DNA of 64,000 nucleotides, taken from assembly GCA_016714785.1 (NCBI GenBank), contig JADKCC010000037.1, positions 29,925-93,924 of the forward strand, given 5' to 3'. Position 1 is the first letter of the stretch; every line of letters starts with the position of its first letter. The notes under the pieces were generated by a model. That model did no database searches. It saw only the letters and a program-made list of their open reading frames with translations, and had not been told where the DNA came from. The translations under genes were made by a program, and so were the position numbers. Shown here in pieces: positions 52,851 through 62,415 of this stretch. The DNA comes from Saprospiraceae bacterium. GTDB lineage: Bacteria; Bacteroidota; Bacteroidia; Chitinophagales; Saprospiraceae.

Positions 52851-55702
52851 TACATCTCCTTTTTTAAATACTCTGCAGTATGGCTTTTACTCTTTTTGAT
52901 CATATCTTCTGGAGTACCTGCAAAAAGTATATTTCCACCTGCTTTTCCACCTTCAGGACCCAAATCCACTAAAAAGTCTGATACTTTGATCACATCCATA
53001 TTGTGCTCTATGATGATGACCGTATTGCCTTTCTCCACCAACTTATCTAAAACACCAAGTAACAATCTGATATCATCAAAGTGTAAGCCTGTAGTAGGTT
53101 CGTCAAGGATGTAAATGGTATTGCCCGTATCCTTTTTGGATAGTTCTTCTGACAATTTCACTCGTTGCGCTTCTCCACCAGATAGGGTAGTGGCTTGCTG
53201 ACCCAAAGTGATGTATCCTAGTCCCACATCATCCAAGGTTTTTAGTTTGCGATAAATAGAAGGTACACTTTTGAAAAATTCGGTTGCTTCTTCTACTGGC
53301 ATATCTAGCACATCAGAGATTGACTTACCTTTAAAAAGGATTTCTAGCGTTTCTCTATTATATCTTTTACCCATACATTGTTCACAATCCACCAATACAT
53401 CTGGTAAAAAGTTCATTTCTATGAGTTTTTTGCCAGCGCCTTCGCAAGTTTCACATCTACCACCAGCCACATTAAACGAAAATCTTCCCAGTTGATAACC
53501 ACGGATTTTAGCTTCTGGCATATTGCCAAAAAGCTTGCGAATATCTGTAAAAACGCCGATATAGGTAGCTGGGTTTGACCTTGGAGTTCGCCCTATGGGT
53601 GACTGGTCTATTTCTATCACCTTATCTAGATGTTCTATGCCATTGATGGATTTATAAGGCAAGGGTTTTTGTACACTATTGTAAAAATGTTGCCGTAGGA
53701 TAGGGTAGAGCGTTTCGTTGATCAGCGAAGACTTTCCGCTTCCAGATACGCCTGTCACTGTAATGAGCGTTCCTAATGGCAATTTGACATCCACATTTTT
53801 AAGGTTGTGTCCTGTGGCACCTTTTAGTTCTAGATATTTACCATTGCCTTTACGTCTTTTTTTAGGGATTTCTATGCGAAGTCTATTGCTCAGATATCCT
53901 GCTGTAGTACCACCCAATTTTAAGAATTCTTCAGGTGTACCTTGGGTAACGATTTCTCCACCATGCAATCCCGCTCCAGGTCCTAAATCAATGATATAAT
54001 CAGATGCCAACATAATGTCTTTGTCGTGCTCCACCACTAATACGGAATTTCCTATTTCCGTTAACTCGCGCAATGCTTTGATTAGTTTATGGTTGTCTCT
54101 TTGGTGTAACCCAATGCTTGGCTCATCCATAATATAAGTGATCCCCGTCAATTGACTGCCTATCTGACTAGCTAATCGTGTTCGTTGAGATTCACCACCA
54201 GAAAGTGTTCTTGTCGTCCGATTCAGACTGAGATATCCTAAACCCACTTCTAACAAAAATCCTAGCCTAAGTCGTATTTCTTTAAGGATTTCGAAAGATA
54301 CAATGTTTTGTTTTTCGTCTAGGTGTGCATGTAGATTCGTTATCCATTCATGCAACTCATCTATATTCATCTCACCAAGATGGCCAATGTGTTTTTCACC
54401 CAGTTTGAAATGCAGGGACTCTTTTTTAAGTCTAAATCCTTCGCAAGTAGGACAGGTTACAATACTCAAAAACTCTTCCGCCCAAGATCGTATTTTTTCT
54501 GAACTGGAGTCGCGATACCATCTTTCAACCATATTGGCAATACCTTCTTGCGCCAAATCATACAAATATTCATTGCTAGCATTGGTATAGGCTTTGCCAA
54601 AACTTTGATCACCACCATATAAGATGATGTCCAATGCTTTTTCGGGTATTTTTGAGATAGGTGTGTCAAATGTGAACTTGAAATCTTCGGCTATTTTTTT
54701 GAGTTGTTTGAAAGTACTATTGTCTCTTACTGCGCCAAAAGGTTTGATACCTTCTTTATTGATATTTAGCCCTTTGTCAGGAATGATTTTTTGCAAATCT
54801 GCCTTATATTGTTCCCCCAAACCATTACAATCAGGACAGGCACCATAAGGAGAATTAAATGAAAAATTATTGGGAGAAGGCTCATCATAAGAAACACCTG
54901 ATGTTGGGTCCATCAAGCTTTTGGAGTAAGCTTTCATTTCATTGGTATCGGTGTCGATGATCATGATGAAATCACTTCCGAGCCGCAAACCCATCTGTAA
55001 TGAAGCTGCCAATCTATCCCTTTTGTCCGACTCTACCTTCAGTCTATCTACTACGATTTCGATATCGTGGACCTTGTATCTGTCCAATTGCAGTCCTTGG
55101 ACAAGGTCGATAATTTCGCCATCAACGCGTACTTTTGTAAATCCTTTTTTTCGTGTTTGATCAAACAATTCTCTATAGTGACCTTTACGAGCCCTGACTA
55201 CAGGCGCTAAGATGGCTATTTTTTTATTGCTAAAATTGGTTATCGCGTGTTCTATGATCTGTTCTTCGGTATATTTGATCATCTTTTCGCCAGTAACAAA
55301 AGAATAAGCTTCACCTACTCTAGCATATAAAAGGCGTAAAAAGTCATATATTTCGGTAGTCGTACCTACTGTAGATCTTGGATTCCAAGCAGTGGTTTTT
55401 TGCTCAATAGAAATAACAGGACTCAGTCCATCGATTTTTTCTACTTCGGGTCTGTCCATCGCTCCTATAAATTGTCTGGCATAAGCAGAAAATGTTTCCA
55501 TATATCTTCTTTGACCTTCCGCATATAGGGTATCAAAAGCTAAAGATGACTTGCCACTACCACTCAGTCCAGTGATCACCACTAGTTGATTTCTAGGTAT
55601 TTTGACGGACACATCTTTAAGGTTATTTTCATTGGCACCTATGATGCTTATAAAGTCATCCGACGAAACAGTATCTTCGGTAAGATCGTTGATATTTTGC
55701 AT
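52850..55702 (-). CDS. uvrA: Excinuclease ABC subunit UvrA
   Basis: The 950-residue damage-recognition ATPase of nucleotide excision repair is full length. It shows Walker A 1 GLSGSGKSSLAFDT (45-58), Walker A 2 GVSGSGKSSLINET (about 650), two ABC signature motifs (LSGGESQRTRLASQ and LSGGEAQRVKLSEE), Walker B DEPSIGLHQRDN and DEPTTGLHFDDI, and zinc-finger cysteine pairs (CPDCNGLGEQYK; CPTCEGFRLKKE; CETCEGAGKKLIEMNFLPDV). The gene has a well-formed upstream promoter (55729-55759). The clean length shows that assembly quality here is good. Confidence 0.97.
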   Translation of the reverse strand: MQNINDLTEDTVSSDDFISIIGANENNLKDVSVKIPRNQLVVITGLSGSGKSSLAFDTLYAEGQRRYMETFSAYARQFIGAMDRPEVEKIDGLSPVISIEQKTTAWNPRSTVGTTTEIYDFLRLLYARVGEAYSFVTGEKMIKYTEEQIIEHAITNFSNKKIAILAPVVRARKGHYRELFDQTRKKGFTKVRVDGEIIDLVQGLQLDRYKVHDIEIVVDRLKVESDKRDRLAASLQMGLRLGSDFIMIIDTDTNEMKAYSKSLMDPTSGVSYDEPSPNNFSFNSPYGACPDCNGLGEQYKADLQKIIPDKGLNINKEGIKPFGAVRDNSTFKQLKKIAEDFKFTFDTPISKIPEKALDIILYGGDQSFGKAYTNASNEYLYDLAQEGIANMVERWYRDSSSEKIRSWAEEFLSIVTCPTCEGFRLKKESLHFKLGEKHIGHLGEMNIDELHEWITNLHAHLDEKQNIVSFEILKEIRLRLGFLLEVGLGYLSLNRTTRTLSGGESQRTRLASQIGSQLTGITYIMDEPSIGLHQRDNHKLIKALRELTEIGNSVLVVEHDKDIMLASDYIIDLGPGAGLHGGEIVTQGTPEEFLKLGGTTAGYLSNRLRIEIPKKRRKGNGKYLELKGATGHNLKNVDVKLPLGTLITVTGVSGSGKSSLINETLYPILRQHFYNSVQKPLPYKSINGIEHLDKVIEIDQSPIGRTPRSNPATYIGVFTDIRKLFGNMPEAKIRGYQLGRFSFNVAGGRCETCEGAGKKLIEMNFLPDVLVDCEQCMGKRYNRETLEILFKGKSISDVLDMPVEEATEFFKSVPSIYRKLKTLDDVGLGYITLGQQATTLSGGEAQRVKLSEELSKKDTGNTIYILDEPTTGLHFDDIRLLLGVLDKLVEKGNTVIIIEHNMDVIKVSDFLVDLGPEGGKAGGNILFAGTPEDMIKKSKSHTAEYLKKEM

Positions 55703-55728
55703 AAATTAATATTGTTGAATCAGCAGGA

Positions 55729-55759
55729 CAAAAGTATCTGATATTCACATAAAGACAAA
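55729..55759 (-). promoter_or_regulatory. Promoter of uvrA, TTTG-N19-TACTTTTG
   Basis: On the minus strand TTTG (55756-55759) is followed after exactly 19 bases by TACTTTTG (55729-55736), matching the Bacteroidota primary sigma consensus with ideal spacing. The box ends 26 bp before the uvrA ATG. Confidence 0.8.
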
Positions 55760-55821
55760 TTTATATACATTAAAGTTTTAGTGATTTTGGTTTGAAAAAA
55801 AAATAATCGATTGTAATTAAG

Positions 55822-55850
55822 TTTAGGATGTTAGGTTTATGTTATATTTG
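55822..55850 (+). promoter_or_regulatory. Putative promoter of scoB, TTTA-N17-TATATTTG
   Basis: TATATTTG (55843-55850) matches TAnnTTTG. A TTTA at 55822-55825 is a one-mismatch -33 element at 17 bases. Transcription would start about 55856, putting the whole heptanucleotide array in the scoB leader. Confidence 0.55.
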
Positions 55851-55871
55851 CATCAATATCGTTTCAAAATC

Positions 55872-56100
55872 ATTCATCATTCTAAATTCGTAATTCGTCA
55901 TTCGTCATTCAAAATTCATCAATCTAAATTCGTCATTCATCATTCAAAATTCGTCATTCGTCATTCATCATTCATCAATCTAAATTCGTCATTCATCAAT
56001 CTAAATTCGTCATTCATCATTCAAAATTCGTCATTCGTCATTCGTCATTCATCATTCATCATTCGTCATTCAAAATTCGTCATTCAAAATTCGTAATTAA
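55872..56100 (+). repeat. Heptanucleotide array, 32 units in exact 7-bp register
   Basis: From 55872 the sequence divides without remainder into 32 seven-base units (ATTCGTC, ATTCATC, ATTCAAA, ATTCGTA, ATTCTAA, AATCTAA), then ATTAA, ending 7 bp before the scoB ATG. An open frame through it encodes only a heptapeptide repeat (VIRHSSF type) because three units make 21 bases. It resembles the short tandem repeats known from some cyanobacterial genomes. Its place between promoter and start codon makes a regulatory effect through unit number possible. Confidence 0.9.
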
Positions 56101-56107
56101 TAAAACC

Positions 56108-56764
56108 ATGGCATTAGATAAAATAGGTATAGCAAAAAGAATCGCAAAAGAAGTAAAAGATGGGTATTATGTCAATCTAGGCATCGGCATCCCAACCTTA
56201 GTAGCCAACTATGTACCCGAAGGCATCAATGTAGAATTCCAAAGTGAAAATGGTGTCCTAGGCATGGGACCTTTTCCCTATGAAGGCGAAGAAGACGCTG
56301 ATGTCATCAATGCGGGAAAACAAACCATCACGACGTTACCTGGAGCCAGTTTTTTTGATTCTGCAATGAGTTTTAGCATGATACGTGGCAAACACGTGGA
56401 TCTTACTATATTAGGAGCGATGGAAGTTTCTGAAGAAGGTGATATAGCCAACTGGAAGATACCCGGCAAAATGGTGAAAGGTATGGGTGGCGCTATGGAC
56501 CTAGTAGCATCCGCAGAAAACATCATCGTAGCTATGATGCACGTCAACAAAGCAGGAGAATCCAAGTTGCTTAAAAAATGTTCGCTCCCACTCACAGGTG
56601 TGCGATGTGTCAAAAAAATAGTCACAGAACTAGCCGTACTAGAAGTGACAGATCAAGGATTCAAACTGCTGGAAAGAGCGCCCGGAGTCAGTGTGGAATA
56701 TATCCAATCGGTGACAGAAGGAAATTTGATTGTGGAAGGAGAGATATTGGAGATGGAAGGGTGA
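56108..56764 (+). CDS. scoB: 3-oxoacid CoA-transferase subunit B
   Basis: The 218-residue protein matches the B subunit of succinyl-CoA:3-ketoacid CoA-transferase, which moves CoA between succinate and acetoacetate. The N-terminal GIAKRIAKEVKDGYYVNLGI leads to IPTLVANYVPEG and the catalytic Glu47 in FQSENGVLGMGPFP. A GAMEVSEEGDIANW segment and the C-terminal VTDQGFKLLERAPGVSVEYI are also typical. The A subunit is not in this window although the two genes are usually adjacent. Its leader carries a long heptanucleotide array. Confidence 0.92.
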   Translation: MALDKIGIAKRIAKEVKDGYYVNLGIGIPTLVANYVPEGINVEFQSENGVLGMGPFPYEGEEDADVINAGKQTITTLPGASFFDSAMSFSMIRGKHVDLTILGAMEVSEEGDIANWKIPGKMVKGMGGAMDLVASAENIIVAMMHVNKAGESKLLKKCSLPLTGVRCVKKIVTELAVLEVTDQGFKLLERAPGVSVEYIQSVTEGNLIVEGEILEMEG

Positions 56765-56776
56765 GTGGATTTTGAC

Positions 56777-58720
56777 TTAATCCGCCTTAACCCACCTAAA
56801 TACATGATTCTTATGATCAGTGCGAATCTGAATGAGATAGACACCATTTTGGAGGGATGATGTCTCTATTACCCAGCCATCTGATAACCGACTTACCTTG
56901 GCTGAGTTGATGGGTTGTCCTTCCATATTCATCATGAATACCGAAGATTGATGTTCACCAGTAAGTGGAATAAATACGGAGTTTTTTCCTGGATTTGGCC
57001 TTGGAAGCATGTCAGAAATTTCTGGATGGTTGATACCTTGGTCTATATTTGAAGTGGATTCATCACAAACTTGATTTAATCCAGATAACACACCAGCTGT
57101 AGCCATTTGCAACCCTTCAATGTCAGCACCTATGTCCATACCTTCAGATCCTGCAGCGCTATAAGTACTACCGGTCAATAAACGATAATCTCCTCCAATT
57201 CCCATGTTAAAAGCTAGAAAACCTATGTCTGCCATTGGTCCGGGGAAGTAATTTCCTTCAGGATAATTTGCAATTGTGCCTCCATTGGACGCTTTACCAT
57301 CTGTGAGCACATTATGATGAAATTCAGCTCTTGGGAAATAAAAATTTAAAGAAGGCTTACCTGTTCCCTTTCCACTTCCATGTAGTCCGTAGTTGCCGTT
57401 TGAAGTTATGTTATTGAGATAAATGAAATTTTCATTGGGAAAATTTGGGCCATCAGCATTGACAAAAGTTCCCCCATTAGGATTAATAAATGTATTGTGA
57501 TTCACTGTCAAATGATGTACACCATTTAGAACTTGCAGTGTACGGCCATCTCCGCCCCAAGTATTGCCATTCAAATCTTCTATCAGATTGTTCCGTAACA
57601 AGATATGATTGGTAGGTATGGTGGCGTAATTATTGTCTTTGCCCGAAATATTAAATCCACTTCCGATATGCCGCACAATGTTTTGTTCAAAAGTGACATT
57701 TTGTACCGTAATCCAAGGGCAACTTCCAGCTTCCGTACGAGGCGTAAAAAGAATAGCAAATCCAGTCTGGGCATCAGACCAATTATTTTCAAAAACATTA
57801 CCTTGTATCCACACCCTATCTGCATTTTTTAATTCAAATAAATTTTTTACCGTCCAATGTGTTCCCTCGTAAGATGGATCTCCTACACGCCATGAAAGGG
57901 GTTTGTAAAAGTGATTTTGGCGTACTTCAATGTCAGAACAAAGCAGATCTGTAATATTGGGCTTAGCACCACCAAACATCACATTTTCGCCTGCACCTTC
58001 GAGATAATTATTGACAACTTTAAATGTTGTTCCATTCCATGCACAAAGCGCTTGACTATCAAAACCCACCTCTTTGAAATCTGAAAGCCAGGAATTGACT
58101 ACAGCGATACGACGGCCATTCATAGCGATACCTCTGCGGCTGCCTAATGTTTTATGCCCATGAAGATATACTCGGTCAAAGGTGATGTCATGAGGAAGAT
58201 CTTCTATGTTTTTTTCACCACTCCCAATTTCTACGACATTCCAAGAAAAATCATTTGCCGCAATCTCTATTCCTAAAAAATAATAATGGTGTGCCCGTGT
58301 CTTTGTTTTTATAGCACTCAATCCTGGTTTAGCCAGAATTTTTGCCAGTTTAGGTGCAGTACTGGGATTGATTCGCTCGTTGGCTCTAGGAAGTAGATCA
58401 TCATCTATGGCAGTGCGAATGATAATCCAACCATCACCATTCTTCTCAGGTAAATCATAAGGTCCAGTATAGCTTATACCTTGCTCTAGTAGTATAGTTG
58501 TGCCCGGGGTAGCTGCCTGTATAGCCTGTTGAAGTTGGGTATTTAGAAACATGCATCCAACACTGCAAACAGTTATGGTTTTGTCTGTTTGTGGTACGCA
58601 AGTTTCTATATACTCTTGCGGCATCTGAGGCAAGACTTGCCCTTGGGTGAAACTCAATGCAAGGCACATACAAATAAAAAAATAGTATATACGCGACCTG
58701 GCGGCGATGGATGTCTTCAT
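56777..58720 (-). CDS. Secreted right-handed parallel beta-helix protein with T9SS sorting tail
   Basis: The 647-residue protein has a signal peptide (about 1-27), an N-terminal segment with ATPGTTILLEQGISYTGPYD typical of pectate-lyase-like beta-helix proteins, a central series of strand-turn repeats (ITFDRVYLHGHKTLGSRRGI, VQNVTFEQNIVRHIGSGFNI, HHLTVNHNTFINPNGGTFVN), and a C-terminal T9SS sorting domain (MLPRPNPGKNSVFIPLTGEH ... GVYLIQIRTDHKNHVFRW). Many such proteins are polysaccharide lyases, but no catalytic residues can be assigned with confidence. It is convergent with scoB with a 12-bp gap. Confidence 0.8.
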   Translation of the reverse strand: MKTSIAARSRIYYFFICMCLALSFTQGQVLPQMPQEYIETCVPQTDKTITVCSVGCMFLNTQLQQAIQAATPGTTILLEQGISYTGPYDLPEKNGDGWIIIRTAIDDDLLPRANERINPSTAPKLAKILAKPGLSAIKTKTRAHHYYFLGIEIAANDFSWNVVEIGSGEKNIEDLPHDITFDRVYLHGHKTLGSRRGIAMNGRRIAVVNSWLSDFKEVGFDSQALCAWNGTTFKVVNNYLEGAGENVMFGGAKPNITDLLCSDIEVRQNHFYKPLSWRVGDPSYEGTHWTVKNLFELKNADRVWIQGNVFENNWSDAQTGFAILFTPRTEAGSCPWITVQNVTFEQNIVRHIGSGFNISGKDNNYATIPTNHILLRNNLIEDLNGNTWGGDGRTLQVLNGVHHLTVNHNTFINPNGGTFVNADGPNFPNENFIYLNNITSNGNYGLHGSGKGTGKPSLNFYFPRAEFHHNVLTDGKASNGGTIANYPEGNYFPGPMADIGFLAFNMGIGGDYRLLTGSTYSAAGSEGMDIGADIEGLQMATAGVLSGLNQVCDESTSNIDQGINHPEISDMLPRPNPGKNSVFIPLTGEHQSSVFMMNMEGQPINSAKVSRLSDGWVIETSSLQNGVYLIQIRTDHKNHVFRWVKAD

Positions 58721-58746
58721 GACTTCATGTAAGATTTAAATGAGGA

Positions 58747-58754
58747 CAAAGTTA
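58747..58754 (-). promoter_or_regulatory. Putative -7 box TAACTTTG for the beta-helix protein gene
   Basis: On the minus strand TAACTTTG lies 26 bp before the ATG at 58720. Confidence 0.45.
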
Positions 58755-58908
58755 AAAAAAATATGGAAAAAGTATATAGAACTGGCTGCTCTGGTGTGTA
58801 TAACAAATTGCACAAATTTGGACAAATTTGGCTATATCTTAAATGACTTGTTGGGAAAATAATATGAAGTTGCAATTATAATACATTGAGATTCCCTACA
58901 TAGGGGAG

Positions 58909-58958
58909 GTGAAGTGCAAAGCCCTTTGACGAAATGAACCGTGAAACGGGTGGGTGGG
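58909..58958 (+). repeat. Dispersed GC-rich repeat, copy 2
   Basis: It shares GTGAAGTGCAAAGC and TGAACCGTGAAACGGGTGGG with 50713-50791, in the same orientation. Confidence 0.7.
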
Positions 58959-59355
58959 CCATGACAATGCGAGAAGTGAAGGCACCCGTAAGGGATGGGC
59001 AGGTCGAGAATGAACGACATTACACCAAGCTGATTTAAGTTTAAATCAGTGCCTTCATTTTGAGTGATTTCGTACTCCAAATGCAGCAAAGCTGCACCAT
59101 TCAGTTACCTTTTTGAACTAGACTTTTGGCTACTTTTTGGGCAATGCAAAAAGTAACTGCCTGCATAAGGCAAAAGCCAACCCAAGGTACACGACTTTTG
59201 GACAAAATCAATTAGAAGGCTTGCATTAAATTTGTTTATTATAGACATAATTTATTATTTATTGAAGTTTCGGAGTTTATAAATGGATTAATGTCAACTA
59301 ATTACATATTAAATAATTAAATGATAACTTACTTTACAATACTGATAATCAATAC

Positions 59356-59648
59356 TTTAAAACAATTTACATGGAGATTTAGAAATACGACGTCAACATA
59401 TTGCTTTGGGAGATGTAGTAATACCAAGGTGTACCTCTTTGGGGAGCCTGTTCCGGTACGCGGAGCGATTTAGCGGAACTAGCGTTTTTGTTTACTTTTT
59501 TGGCAATGCAAAAAGTAAAAGCCAGTCGCGGCTCGAGCGACAATGCCAAACCTATAGTATAATCATTAGCCCCAAAGAGCACAATTGAATTTGATTCAAG
59601 GTTATGAGAGTAGTTATTGTGCAAAATTTGCTCCGAAACTTTAGTTAT
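59356..59648 (+). repeat. Dispersed repeat, copy 2 (about 290 bp)
   Basis: It matches 27948-28235 along its whole length in the same orientation. Neither 21-bp array is present at this site, showing that the arrays are not part of the element itself. Translated frames through it do not agree in their ends between copies. Confidence 0.85.
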
Positions 59649-59912
59649 TTATCAATTGGTTGTGTTGAGCCCTACATACTTTAGGAATGAAAGGGTCGGC
59701 AGTGGTGTTGAGGAGACGTGGGCAGCGGCAGAGCCGCACTGCCTTCGTCTCCCATACTCCTCATCAGAGGACTGTCATTTCGACCGTCGGGAGAAGTCTC
59801 AAACTCCACTCATTCTAACATATCGAAACCTACCTTTTTTCAAACTGCATAGGTTAGAAATAGTTGGGTATTTGTTGTTAACATCCTAAAATATTGTTTG
59901 AATCCATTATTG

Positions 59913-60383
59913 TCACCAAGTGTTATAGGGAACTAACATCAACTGTGCGTTGTAATATCTTTGGTCACCAGTCACTTCCATTCCGATCCAATCGGGCAAG
60001 AGAATGCTTTCGTTTTCATTTTTTAATTCAATTTCTGCAACGGTTAGACCTTGATTATCGCCCAAAAACTCATCTACTTCTATGGTATGGTTGCCTGAGA
60101 TCACTTCATATCTTATTTTGTCTATCATGCCAGGCAGGCTTAGTTTTAAGAGTTGGTTGGCTTCATCGACGGGGATTTCTTTTTCCCATTCAAACCTACT
60201 CATTCCACTTTCATTGCCTTGACCTTTGATGGTAAGATAGGCATGATTTCCCTTGATGCGAACCCTAACAGTTCTTTGAGGATCAGTACAGAGATATCCT
60301 TGTTTTATTTCCGTTGATTGGATGGCTTCCTTTTTGTAGTCATCAACATGGACTAAAAATTTTCTTTCTATTTCGATGGACAT
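59913..60383 (-). CDS. CYTH domain protein (triphosphate tunnel metalloenzyme family)
   Basis: The 156-residue protein starts with the family hallmark EIERKFLV (residues 4-11), then has RTVRVRIKGNHAYLTIKGQG (Arg/Lys lining the tunnel), FEWEKEIP, and the acidic pairs IEVDEFLGDN and VAEIELKNENE that bind metal. CYTH enzymes hydrolyse tripolyphosphate or nucleoside triphosphates, or make cyclic AMP in the class IV cyclases; this compact bacterial form is most likely a phosphatase. It is divergent from pdeM with a 51-72 bp gap depending on the pdeM start. Confidence 0.9.
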   Translation of the reverse strand: MSIEIERKFLVHVDDYKKEAIQSTEIKQGYLCTDPQRTVRVRIKGNHAYLTIKGQGNESGMSRFEWEKEIPVDEANQLLKLSLPGMIDKIRYEVISGNHTIEVDEFLGDNQGLTVAEIELKNENESILLPDWIGMEVTGDQRYYNAQLMLVPYNTW

Positions 60384-60455
60384 ATTGATATTTTTATGCG
60401 AAAGTAAGTAAGTTTTTTACCTTTACGTTTCTTTTTGCTTGAGATTAATCAAATA

Positions 60456-61100
60456 ATGAATTTTAACCTTGCTGGAAATGAAGTAGTTTTGCTTACCGAA
60501 AAAGCTTTATGGATGCCTTCACAAAAGACATTGATCATTGCCGATTTACATCTTGGTAAGATAGAACATTTCAGAGCGGCTGGTATAGCTGTGCCAAGCC
60601 AAGCCAATATGCATACTTTACAAAAGTTGGGAGTTCTGGTAGCAAAATACCAACCAGAAAAGGTGGTTTTTTTAGGAGATCTTTTCCATTCAGTACGTAA
60701 CCAATCGTATGAAGACTTTCTTTCTTATTTAGGTGATGCTGTCCATATTGAATTTATATTGGTGATGGGCAATCATGATATTATGTCTATCGCTGCGTAT
60801 CAGACTTTGGGACTTACGGTGGTAGATGAATATCTTTTGGGGAATCTATGGCTGACACATGAACCACAAACTGCGCACAAACCTGGTATGTATAACTTAG
60901 CTGGACATATTCATCCGGGCATCAGACTCAAGGGGAAAGGTAAACAAGGATTGACTTTGCCGTGTTTTTATTTTCATGAGTTTTATGGTGTTTTGCCAGC
61001 GTTTGGATATTTTACTGGCAAAGCGATACTTAAAATGGATAAAAAATCTACTATATTTGCCATTGCAGACGATCTTATCATTCATATACCTACTTCATGA
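60456..61100 (+). CDS. pdeM: Ligase-associated DNA damage response metallophosphoesterase (PdeM-like)
   Basis: Read from ATG 60456 (a TTG at 60435 would add 7 residues), the product is a 214-residue calcineurin-type phosphoesterase with metal-binding motifs IIADLHLGKIEHFRAAGIAV, VVFLGDLFHS, VMGNHD and LAGHIHPG. LGKIEHFRAAGIAVP is characteristic of the PdeM family, usually clustered with an ATP-dependent DNA ligase and a helicase. Those partners are not seen here. The stop overlaps the sbcD start (ATGA), coupling the two nuclease-like genes. Confidence 0.85.
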   Translation: MNFNLAGNEVVLLTEKALWMPSQKTLIIADLHLGKIEHFRAAGIAVPSQANMHTLQKLGVLVAKYQPEKVVFLGDLFHSVRNQSYEDFLSYLGDAVHIEFILVMGNHDIMSIAAYQTLGLTVVDEYLLGNLWLTHEPQTAHKPGMYNLAGHIHPGIRLKGKGKQGLTLPCFYFHEFYGVLPAFGYFTGKAILKMDKKSTIFAIADDLIIHIPTS

Positions 61101-62299
61101 AAATCATCCATACCGCTGATTGGCACATAGGCAAAATCCTTCATAAACAAGAATTGTATGAAGACATAAGTTTGTTTTTTGACTGGTTGGAATCATATAT
61201 CATTACGGAGAAAGCCGATGTACTATTGGTTGCAGGAGATATTTTTGATTTGGCCAATCCTTCCAACCGAGATACAAAATTGTATTTCAATTTTTTGCGT
61301 CGGCTGTCAAAAACTGGTGTCCAAACCATTATCACTGGAGGCAATCACGATTCAGTTAGTTTACTTCACGCTTCGGCTGGTTTGCTTAAGGAATTGAACA
61401 TCACGGTTATAGGTGGAGTACCTGATGATTTTGATCAACAATTAGTCCCTATTTATGATGCAGGCGGTCAGTTGTGTTGTGTGGTTTTAGCAGTTCCTTT
61501 TTTGAGGGATCGAGACTTGCGGTTGTCGGTTAGTGCGGACGAAGCTATCGAAAAATCACAAATTATCCCAATAGCCATCAAACAACATTATGATCGATTG
61601 GTATCTAACGCACGCGCACAATATGGCGAAGCACCTTTGATTGCGATGGGACACTTATTTATGCAAGGTTCATTGATATCCGACAGCGAACGAGAAATAC
61701 ATGTGGGCAATCTAATGGGATTGGATGGTAAAATGCTATCAAGTGATATAGCCTATATGGCTTTGGGACATATTCATAAGCCACAACGCATTGACAAACA
61801 AGATCATATACGCTACAGTGGATCACCTATTTATCTTGATTTCTCCGAAGCTGGATATGAAAAATTAGTGATACAAGTAGAGATCAATAATAATAAATGG
61901 GACATCAAACCGATAAAGCTACCCAAATTTAGGCAGCTACTGAGACTAAAGGGCAATATCGTAGAGATTAGTGCTATCCTTGCACAATATGCTAATGAAT
62001 ATGCACTACCTACTTTTGTCGAATTGGACATCGTGGAGGAACAGATGCATATTTCAGCTATTCATGATATGCAAGAACTGGAGTCAAGCCAAAGTACAAA
62101 TTTCAAAGTCATCAAGAGCCGCATTGCATTTGATAACCAAACTCAAACTAATCGTGCTGTGGAGTATAAAGAGATAATTGAGAATTTGACACCACATCAA
62201 ATTTTTGATATCAGACTCAGCCACGAACTACTGGACGAAAAAGCAATAGAAGAAGTAAAAATAGCGTACAATCAGATATTGGAAAGTTTGCAGGATTAG
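61097..62299 (+). CDS. sbcD: Exonuclease subunit SbcD (Mre11-like)
   Basis: The 400-residue protein has the Mre11/SbcD metallophosphoesterase motifs HTADWHIGK (residues 5-13), LLVAGDIFDLANPS, IITGGNHDSVSLLHASAGLL and MALGHIHKPQRI, followed by the DNA-capping domain (YSGSPIYLDFSEAGYEKLVI onward). SbcD pairs with the SbcC ATPase to cut hairpins and process DNA ends. No sbcC follows; downstream lies a transposase relic. It overlaps pdeM by 4 bp. Confidence 0.92.
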   Translation: MKIIHTADWHIGKILHKQELYEDISLFFDWLESYIITEKADVLLVAGDIFDLANPSNRDTKLYFNFLRRLSKTGVQTIITGGNHDSVSLLHASAGLLKELNITVIGGVPDDFDQQLVPIYDAGGQLCCVVLAVPFLRDRDLRLSVSADEAIEKSQIIPIAIKQHYDRLVSNARAQYGEAPLIAMGHLFMQGSLISDSEREIHVGNLMGLDGKMLSSDIAYMALGHIHKPQRIDKQDHIRYSGSPIYLDFSEAGYEKLVIQVEINNNKWDIKPIKLPKFRQLLRLKGNIVEISAILAQYANEYALPTFVELDIVEEQMHISAIHDMQELESSQSTNFKVIKSRIAFDNQTQTNRAVEYKEIIENLTPHQIFDIRLSHELLDEKAIEEVKIAYNQILESLQD

Positions 62300-62415
62300 T
62301 ATAGCTGCAAGAATGACATAAAGTTATTTGGTGTACTCCGCTAGGTATAGTTTGTAACTAAGTCTGAGTGATGCCACGACTGTGCCATAATTTTGGGTGG
62401 TTATTTTAATTTATC

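Larger units (their letters stand above)
58721..59912. other. Repeat-rich intergenic region
   Basis: These 1.2 kb carry no supported gene. Contents in order: a -7 box for the beta-helix gene; the second copy of the GC-rich repeat (58909-58958); a hairpin-forming motif with CAATGC between ACTTTTT and AAAAAGTA near 59128-59154; the second copy of the 290-bp dispersed repeat (59356-59648); and a short segment near 59773-59808 resembling intergenic repeats common in Bacteroidota (CATTTCGACCGTCGGGAGAA). Several ORFs here are translations of repeats. Confidence 0.7.

Noticed and set aside
55839..56096. 85-codon ORF over the heptanucleotide array
   Set aside because: It is a heptapeptide repeat created by the 7-bp period, has no real N- or C-terminal unique part, and overlaps the presumed scoB leader.
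58832..59089. 85-codon minus-strand ORF
   Set aside because: It lies over the GC-rich dispersed repeat and shows no protein-like features or start signals.
59379..59624. 81-codon minus-strand ORF
   Set aside because: It is the translated dispersed repeat; the matching frame in copy 1 diverges at its end through small indels, arguing against coding constraint.
59894..60229. 111-codon plus-strand ORF
   Set aside because: It is antisense to the well-supported CYTH gene and has no family similarity.
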